In this document: positions 59,210-64,000 of the stretch, one piece after another | Layout: the number at the start of each line of letters is the position of its first letter | Numbering within the stretch: the first letter of the stretch is position 1 | NCBI RefSeq assembly: GCF_900111565.1 | Contig: NZ_FOIK01000005.1 | Coordinates: 124,001 to 188,000 of the forward strand | Length of the DNA stretch: 64,000 bases | Direction: 5' to 3' | Source of the DNA: Paenibacillus sp. NFR01 | GTDB taxonomy: Bacteria; Bacillota; Bacilli; Paenibacillales; Paenibacillaceae | The notes under the pieces: model-generated | What the model saw: the letters and a program-made list of their open reading frames with translations, nothing else | The model's database searches: none | Told to the model about the DNA's origin: nothing | Translations under genes and position numbers: made by a program

Positions 59210-60631
59210 CTAAAGATGTTGAATACTTTGCGGGGGCGCCATTTTTCCATCGGTACCGACAAAAGGATCGTCAAGTTTCCCGCCGTTTTGCGCTTCAATG
59301 ATTAGACGTGTGTAACGACTGGAGGACTCCGGCGCGGCTAAATAACGATATTGCTCGAAAATGCCTACGCAACGCACAATCGTGGAGTCCTTTTTGATCT
59401 TCACGGACCGTTCCAGACTTTCCAGCAAGTAATGGAATCCGGGATCAGGCTGCTGTCTCTCCAAATAATAAACGGCCAATTCAGCCAAAAAGCGCAAATA
59501 CCGGTCACTGGTAATTTGTTCGGAGAATTCCCCCAGACGGCTTCGCTGCGAACGGTAGGGAAGATAGTGGCTGAACCGGAGCAGCAGTTCGTCCACGCTG
59601 AATCTGTAGCGATTGGCTGCCTGAATGATTTTGTATAAAGCCGGAAAAATTTCATTTTCTTTATTCTCGATGTAACGAATGTAGTCGGGGAGTGCTGCCA
59701 CATCGCCGGACATTAAGCGGTACAGATAAGTATTGGCGGTCGACCATTCTTTGAACTGTTCGATAACCTTCTCTTCTTCCGGGCTGGGAGGAGACTTCAT
59801 CCAGTTTACATTTGAATACATCGCGGCATACTGCAGCGCCGTCTCGAAGTCGCCGCGCTCTTCCGCGGCCGCAGAACGCAACAGGAAGGAATAAAGAATG
59901 TAATAGATATACAGGCGGGATGGTTGTTTTTGCAGCGGTCTTTTCAGGGAGTGCCGGTATTGAATGGAAGCTTTGTATTTCAGCCTTTCCGCCAGCTCGT
60001 CCACTTTGTCCCAGTAATGGAGCGAAGCGAACACGTCTGCAAGCTGCTTGAGGGCGTCGAGCTGGTCGGTTTCGTCCAGGCGCTCCACATAAGGCTCGAA
60101 TTGGTTGGCTGCGCGCAGAGTCGTCTCCTGTCCACTCCTGAGGCTGATGGCAAAAAGGCGGAAGCGGCAAAAAGCCAAGCGCTCCGAGTGCTGGAAGCGT
60201 TCACCCTCGGCTACGCTCTCAAAGAGCAGCGCGGCGGCATCCGGGTATCCCTGCTCCAGCAGTTCTTCCGCCGTATTGAACAGAAGCGGCGAGTACGCGA
60301 GGTTATCCATCAGATGCATAATGACGCGCCGGATGGCCTCCAGCATGCCGAGCTCGGCGCAGCGCTGCAGAAGCGGCGAGATCCGCCGCCAGTCCGGCTG
60401 GCTGTCGATAATGTAGTTATCGATATAAAGCTCGTAGAAAAAACCTTCCGGAAGCTGCATCGCCATCGTAATCCGGTCGAGCTGCTGCATCGCAATCGGG
60501 CGGTGCCCATGCAGAATGTTGCTGAGCGTACCGGAGTGAAGTCCCGAGCGTTCGGCAAAGCGGGCGACGGTCAATGCTTCTTTTTTCATATAATGATCCA
60601 ATTCAGCCAGTATCGTGGGGGTAGGTTCCAT
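59210..60631 (-). CDS. HTH-TPR peptide-pheromone receptor/regulator (RNPP/Alo-like)
   Basis: 473 residues. N-terminal XRE helix-turn-helix (residues 5-60: LTVARFAERSGLHSGTLSNILHGHRPIAMQQLDRI). The rest (about 75-440) is all-helical with TPR-like pairs (AAALLFESVAEGERFQHSERLAFCRFRLFA; QLADVFASLHYWDKVDELAERL; YYILYSFLLRSAAAEERGDFETALQYAA). This is the architecture of RNPP-type intracellular peptide receptors (PlcR, NprR, and Paenibacillus Alo receptors), which bind re-imported peptides in the TPR groove to change DNA binding. ATG at 60631: AAAGGTG is 9 nt upstream. A cognate peptide gene lies 164 nt downstream. Genes controlled are unknown. Confidence 0.85.
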   Translation of the reverse strand: MEPTPTILAELDHYMKKEALTVARFAERSGLHSGTLSNILHGHRPIAMQQLDRITMAMQLPEGFFYELYIDNYIIDSQPDWRRISPLLQRCAELGMLEAIRRVIMHLMDNLAYSPLLFNTAEELLEQGYPDAAALLFESVAEGERFQHSERLAFCRFRLFAISLRSGQETTLRAANQFEPYVERLDETDQLDALKQLADVFASLHYWDKVDELAERLKYKASIQYRHSLKRPLQKQPSRLYIYYILYSFLLRSAAAEERGDFETALQYAAMYSNVNWMKSPPSPEEEKVIEQFKEWSTANTYLYRLMSGDVAALPDYIRYIENKENEIFPALYKIIQAANRYRFSVDELLLRFSHYLPYRSQRSRLGEFSEQITSDRYLRFLAELAVYYLERQQPDPGFHYLLESLERSVKIKKDSTIVRCVGIFEQYRYLAAPESSSRYTRLIIEAQNGGKLDDPFVGTDGKMAPPQSIQHL

Positions 60632-60763
60632 GGACAAAACCACCTTTCACACTCTGAATCCATCGAATTTTAAGTATAAAAGCTTCCAGTATTATACAAA
60701 ATATAACATTGGTCAAATTCAGAGACAACAGGTATTTCCTGTCGAAATCCGTCTTTCCGGGAA

Positions 60764-60792
60764 TTGAGCGCGTAGTTATATTATTGTATGAT
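60764..60792 (+). promoter_or_regulatory. SigA promoter of aguAB
   Basis: TTGAGC (60764-60769), 17-nt spacer, TATGAT (60787-60792), about 60 nt upstream of the aguA start. Confidence 0.75.
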
Positions 60793-60854
60793 GGGGTAGG
60801 AGCGTTTTTAGGCCTTTTTGCTCCAAATTCTAAATGCAGAGGAACCTATCAAAC

Positions 60855-61886
60855 ATGACGAATTCTGCTTCGAACTATAAAATGCCGGCCGAATGGGCCG
60901 AGCATGAACGCACCTTTATCTCCTGGCCGGTTCAAGCCTCCATGGTCTATCCGGACAATCATAAAGCCGTCAGCGAAGGATATGCGGAAATTATCCGCGC
61001 CATCGCCGAATTCGAGCCGGTAACGGTCATCGTCAATCCCGAGGAAGAAGAGGCCATCGGCAAGCTTGGCCTCGGCGACAATGTAACGTTGCTCCCCGTT
61101 GCGCACAACGATGCCTGGCTGCGCGATAACGGGCCGACGTTCGTGAAGGACGGCAAAGGCGCACTCGCCGGCGTCAACTGGAAGTTCAACGCCTGGGGCG
61201 GCAAATACGCGCCATGGGATCTGGATGATGCGGTTGCTCCGCAAATTCTGAAGTCGCTCGTCATGCAACAGATCGATGCGCCGCTCGTCATGGAAGGCGG
61301 CTCCATTCACACGGACGGCGAAGGCACGCTGCTGACGACGGAAGAATGCCTGCTGAATAAGAACCGCAACCCGGAGCTTACCCGGGAGCAAATCGAAGAG
61401 TACGTGAAGGAATATACCGGCACAGAGACGGTCATCTGGCTGAAACGGGGCCTCAGCGGGGACGAAACCGACGGCCATGTCGATAATATCGCCTGCTTCG
61501 CCGCGCCCGGCAAAGTGATCCTGCAAATCTGCGACGATCCGCAGGACGAGAACTATGCGATTACGCAGGAGAATCTGCGTATTCTGGAAGCCGCGGTCGA
61601 TGCCCAAGGCCGGAAGCTCGAGATCGTTACGATCCAGCAGCCGCCGCGCGTCGATCTGGAAGGCAGCCGGCTGACGCTGAGTTATCTCAATTTCTATTTC
61701 GTGAACGGCGGCATTATTTTACCGGTATTCGGCGGAACTGCGGCCGAGACGGATAAGCTGGCCGAAGAGACGCTGGCCGGATTGTTCCCGGACCGCGTCA
61801 TCCGCAAGGTAAACGGTATGGCCGTCATCGGCGAAGGCGGAAACGTGCACTGTACGACCCAGCAGATGCCGAAAGCCGGGCTGTAA
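60855..61886 (+). CDS. aguA: Agmatine deiminase
   Basis: 343 residues of the guanidino-group-modifying (pentein) family. MPAEWAEHERTFISWP at the start, AHNDAWLRDNGPTFV, VMEGGSIHTDGEGT, DGHVDNIACF and the catalytic cysteine C333 in GEGGNVHCTTQQ. It converts agmatine to N-carbamoylputrescine and ammonia. The ATG at 60855 fits GAGGA 11 nt upstream; an in-frame ATG at 60834 has no site. The next gene makes the following enzyme of the same pathway. Confidence 0.95.
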   Translation: MTNSASNYKMPAEWAEHERTFISWPVQASMVYPDNHKAVSEGYAEIIRAIAEFEPVTVIVNPEEEEAIGKLGLGDNVTLLPVAHNDAWLRDNGPTFVKDGKGALAGVNWKFNAWGGKYAPWDLDDAVAPQILKSLVMQQIDAPLVMEGGSIHTDGEGTLLTTEECLLNKNRNPELTREQIEEYVKEYTGTETVIWLKRGLSGDETDGHVDNIACFAAPGKVILQICDDPQDENYAITQENLRILEAAVDAQGRKLEIVTIQQPPRVDLEGSRLTLSYLNFYFVNGGIILPVFGGTAAETDKLAEETLAGLFPDRVIRKVNGMAVIGEGGNVHCTTQQMPKAGL

Positions 61887-61925
61887 AGCCCGCACAACCA
61901 TCAACAACCAGGAGGAATCAACCGC

Positions 61926-62801
61926 ATGAGATTGGTAAAAGTAGCCGCGACGCAAATGAGTTGCTCCGGCGACATTGACGATAACATCCGCAAAGCGGAA
62001 GCGCTGGTCCGCAAAGCCGCGGCCGAAGGCGCGCAGATTATTTTGCTGCAGGAACTGTTTGAAACGCCGTATTTCTGCCAGAAGGAGAAATCGGATTATT
62101 ACGCTTACGCCACCGAGCTGGAGTATAACAAGGCGGTCAATCATTTCAAAGAGATTGCCAAAGAGCTTCAAGTCGTGCTGCCGATCAGCTTCTACGAGAA
62201 GAAGAATTATGCCCGCTACAACTCGCTCGCCGTCATTGACGCCGACGGCACCGTGCTCGGCAAATACCGGAAGAGTCATATTCCGGACGGTCCGGGCTAT
62301 GAAGAGAAATTCTACTTTAATCCGGGCGATACCGGCTTCAAGGTCTGGAAGACGAAATACGCCAAGATCGGCGTAGGCGTCTGCTGGGACCAATGGTATC
62401 CGGAAGCGGCCAGAGTCATGAGCCTGATGGGCGCTGAAATTTTGTTCTACCCGACGGCAATCGGCTCCGAGCCGCAGGACGGCAGCATCGATTCCAAGGA
62501 TCACTGGCAGACCTGCATGCTGGGCCATGCGGCCGCGAACCTGATTCCTGTCGTCGCTTCCAACCGGATCGGCGAGGAACGCGACGAAGAGTCCAGCATC
62601 AACTTTTACGGTTCTTCGTTTATCGCCGGCCCGCAGGGCAACAAGATTGTTGAAGCCGGACGGGACGAAGAAGCGGTGCTGGTCAGCGAGTTCGATCTGG
62701 ATGCCCTTGAAGTCGGCCGGATCGAATGGGGAATCTTCCGCGACCGCCGTCCGGAGCTGTACCGGATGATCGCTTCCTACGACGGGGATTTGACTTTTTA
62801 A
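61926..62801 (+). CDS. aguB: N-carbamoylputrescine amidase
   Basis: 291 residues, nitrilase superfamily. The catalytic triad is visible: E43 (LLQELFETPYF), K116 (KYRKSHIPDGPGY) and C153 (GVGVCWDQWYPEAAR). It hydrolyses N-carbamoylputrescine to putrescine, CO2 and ammonia, completing polyamine synthesis from agmatine. AGGAGG lies 10 nt before the ATG; the gap after aguA is 39 nt, so both share one promoter. A terminator follows. Arginine decarboxylase is not in the window. Confidence 0.95.
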   Translation: MRLVKVAATQMSCSGDIDDNIRKAEALVRKAAAEGAQIILLQELFETPYFCQKEKSDYYAYATELEYNKAVNHFKEIAKELQVVLPISFYEKKNYARYNSLAVIDADGTVLGKYRKSHIPDGPGYEEKFYFNPGDTGFKVWKTKYAKIGVGVCWDQWYPEAARVMSLMGAEILFYPTAIGSEPQDGSIDSKDHWQTCMLGHAAANLIPVVASNRIGEERDEESSINFYGSSFIAGPQGNKIVEAGRDEEAVLVSEFDLDALEVGRIEWGIFRDRRPELYRMIASYDGDLTF

Positions 62802-62838
62802 AATTTTTCGCATAAAAATGCATAAAAAAGACGCAAAT

Positions 62839-62884
62839 GCGCCGGCAAGGATGATTTCGATCACTTGCCGGCGCTCTTTTTTTC
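62839..62884 (+). terminator. Terminator after aguB
   Basis: GCGCCGGCAAG/CTTGCCGGCGC (11 bp) followed by TCTTTTTTT. Confidence 0.93.
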
Positions 62885-62987
62885 ATTAAAGTAGTAAAGA
62901 GGAGTCGCGTTCTCCCGGCATTTCGTTACAAATGTTACAATACATCGATAATATGTCATGTTATATTACATAAACAAGAAATGTTAA

Positions 62988-63016
62988 TTGTCACGTACGC
63001 TTTATTCTGATAAAAT
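62988..63016 (+). promoter_or_regulatory. SigA promoter of the amino-acid ABC transporter operon
   Basis: TTGTCA (62988-62993), 17-nt spacer, TAAAAT (63011-63016). The AT-rich stretch upstream (62920-62990) has several TGTTA/TTACA words, as in nitrogen-control regions, but no full GlnR/TnrA site could be aligned. Confidence 0.7.
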
Positions 63017-63056
63017 CTCTTTAAGTTATTTTATAAATACGTAGGGGGATGGGAGA

Positions 63057-63872
63057 ATGGGTATGAAAAAGAAATGGGTGATGTCAGCTTTGGTTGCATT
63101 ATTCGTGGTTGCACTGACAGGCTGCGGCTCCAATAATAACGCAAGCAGCGGCAATGGCGGAGCGGAAACCATCCGATTTGCTACCGATGCGAGCTACGCG
63201 CCGATGGAATATATGGATGCGGACAAGGTCAAAGGATTTGACATTGATTTCATCAAAGCGGTGATGAAGGAAGCGGGGATTAAATATACCATCACCAATA
63301 CCGGTTGGGATACGATGCTGACGAGCGTCCAGCAAGGAACGGAATATGACGCGGGCCTGTCCTCCGTATCGATCACGGATGAACGCAAGGAAACCTATGA
63401 CTTTTCCATTCCTTATTTCGAATCCACCAATATGATCATGGTTAAGGAAGACAGCGACATTCAAAGCGCGCTTGATCTGAAAGGCAAGAAGGTTGCAGTA
63501 CAAGCGGCAACCACGGCTGATGATCTGATGAGCGGCATCATGGGCGTGGACAACGGGAACCTGAAACGGTTCGACAGCAACGCAGTGGCGCTCATGGAAT
63601 TGAACGGCGGCGGCGCCGATGCGGTGGTAGCCGATATCGCCATCGTCAACGAATATATCAAGAACAATCCGAAGCAGAAGCTGAAGGGTATTATCGACAA
63701 GGAAAATTTCGGTTCCGAGTATTACGGCATCCTGCTTCCGAAGGGCAGCAAGTGGAAAGAAAAGCTTGATCCGGCGATCAAGACGGTTCTGGAGAACGGG
63801 AAATATGCCGAAATCTACAAGACCTGGTTCGGCGAGGAACCGGACACCGCAGCACTCCTGAACGCGAAGTAA
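63057..63872 (+). CDS. Polar amino-acid ABC transporter substrate-binding lipoprotein
   Basis: 271 residues. Signal with lipobox LTGC (about residues 20-23), a Ser/Asn/Gly linker, then the family-3 solute-binding fold (ETIRFATDASYAPMEYMDADKVKGFDIDFIKAVMKEAG; NTGWDTMLTSVQQGTEYDAGLSSVSITDERKETYDFSIPYFES; WKEKLDPAIKTVLENGKYAEIYKTWFGEEP). It binds glutamine, arginine or a similar amino acid. ATG at 63057 pairs with AGGGGG (63043-63048); ATG at 63063 with GGGAG is equally possible. The permease starts 82 nt downstream after a terminator hairpin. Confidence 0.92.
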   Translation: MGMKKKWVMSALVALFVVALTGCGSNNNASSGNGGAETIRFATDASYAPMEYMDADKVKGFDIDFIKAVMKEAGIKYTITNTGWDTMLTSVQQGTEYDAGLSSVSITDERKETYDFSIPYFESTNMIMVKEDSDIQSALDLKGKKVAVQAATTADDLMSGIMGVDNGNLKRFDSNAVALMELNGGGADAVVADIAIVNEYIKNNPKQKLKGIIDKENFGSEYYGILLPKGSKWKEKLDPAIKTVLENGKYAEIYKTWFGEEPDTAALLNAK

Positions 63873-63884
63873 GCAGCTACAATC

Positions 63885-63925
63885 AAGCATGCGTAATGAT
63901 TGCTATTGCGCATGCTTCTTTTTTT
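63885..63925 (+). terminator. Intra-operon terminator after the substrate-binding protein
   Basis: AAGCATGCG/CGCATGCTT (9 bp) followed by CTTTTTTT. Partial termination here would lower permease relative to binding protein. Confidence 0.88.
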
Positions 63926-63954
63926 GAGTCAGCAGAAGAGAAGGGAAGAATCGT

Positions 63955-64000
63955 ATGGACTTCAGATTCGACATCATTGCCCACTACGGGCCGGTATTTT
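63955..64000 (+). CDS. Amino-acid ABC transporter permease (3' partial)
   Basis: Only the first 15 codons are inside the window (MDFRFDIIAHYGPVF). AAGGGAAG lies upstream of the ATG. The start resembles that of HisM/GlnP-type permeases, and it follows a family-3 binding protein in the same direction, which makes this identification likely. Confidence 0.6.
   Translation, partial: MDFRFDIIAHYGPVF

Noticed and set aside
63000..63056. T-box or amino-acid riboswitch before the amino-acid transporter
   Set aside because: The distance from promoter to gene is only about 35-40 nt, too short for such a leader.

Overview
The window is a stretch of Firmicutes chromosome, most likely from Paenibacillus or a close relative. 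Pointers are the moderately high GC content, strong GGAGG-type ribosome binding sites, CtsR heat-shock operators, a Spo0E-like sporulation phosphatase, a CotSA-like glycosyltransferase, a very large S-layer-anchored alpha-glucanase, YesMN-type two-component genes and a short-peptide/TPR-receptor quorum-sensing pair of the kind known from Paenibacillus. No rRNA, tRNA, CRISPR array, insertion sequence or prophage was recognised. Almost every stretch is explained by intact genes, but long antisense ORFs are common because of the GC content.

Layout, left half. An alkylation-repair operon (adaA, cut by the left edge, adaB, alkA) ends at a strong bidirectional terminator. A VOC protein and a WYL-type regulator follow, divergent around an operator-like palindrome. 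Next come an Hsp20 gene behind two CtsR operators, clpB, an AI-2E-family membrane protein, a small secreted protein, and an OmpR-type response regulator/kinase pair with a beta-propeller lipoprotein. From 12.7 to 22.1 kb lies a signalling region: a LuxR-type regulator with GAF domains, then a tightly coupled operon encoding a chemoreceptor, CheW, CheA, a STAS anti-anti-sigma protein, an RsbW-like ATPase and a PAS-PP2C phosphatase. There is no cheY, cheB or cheR, so the operon looks like a chemosensory array wired to a partner switch. A PocR/AraC regulator then faces gldA-dhaKL for glycerol/dihydroxyacetone use.

Middle. A UvrD-like helicase is followed by an alpha-glucan locus: maltodextrin-type ABC importer (mdxEFG), a GH31 alpha-glucosidase, a 2325-residue surface GH87 alpha-glucanase with seven trefoil-like repeats and three SLH domains, and then a membrane-anchored solute-binding protein translationally coupled to a YesM kinase and a YesN regulator. 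A pullulanase further right (54.2 kb) may complement this locus.

Right half. A HAD phosphatase, a DUF445 membrane protein, an orphan NifI1-like PII protein, a CotSA-like glycosyltransferase, a secreted coiled-coil protein preceded by an attenuator-like leader, a C39-like papain-fold protein, the pullulanase, an orphan gltD, a YfcE phosphodiesterase and a Spo0E-like protein. At 58.9-60.6 kb an HTH-TPR receptor gene is followed by a 32-codon secreted-peptide gene with its own promoter, palindrome and terminator. This is a probable peptide quorum-sensing system and the most interesting item in the window. The window ends with agmatine catabolism (aguA, aguB) and a polar amino-acid ABC importer cut by the right edge.
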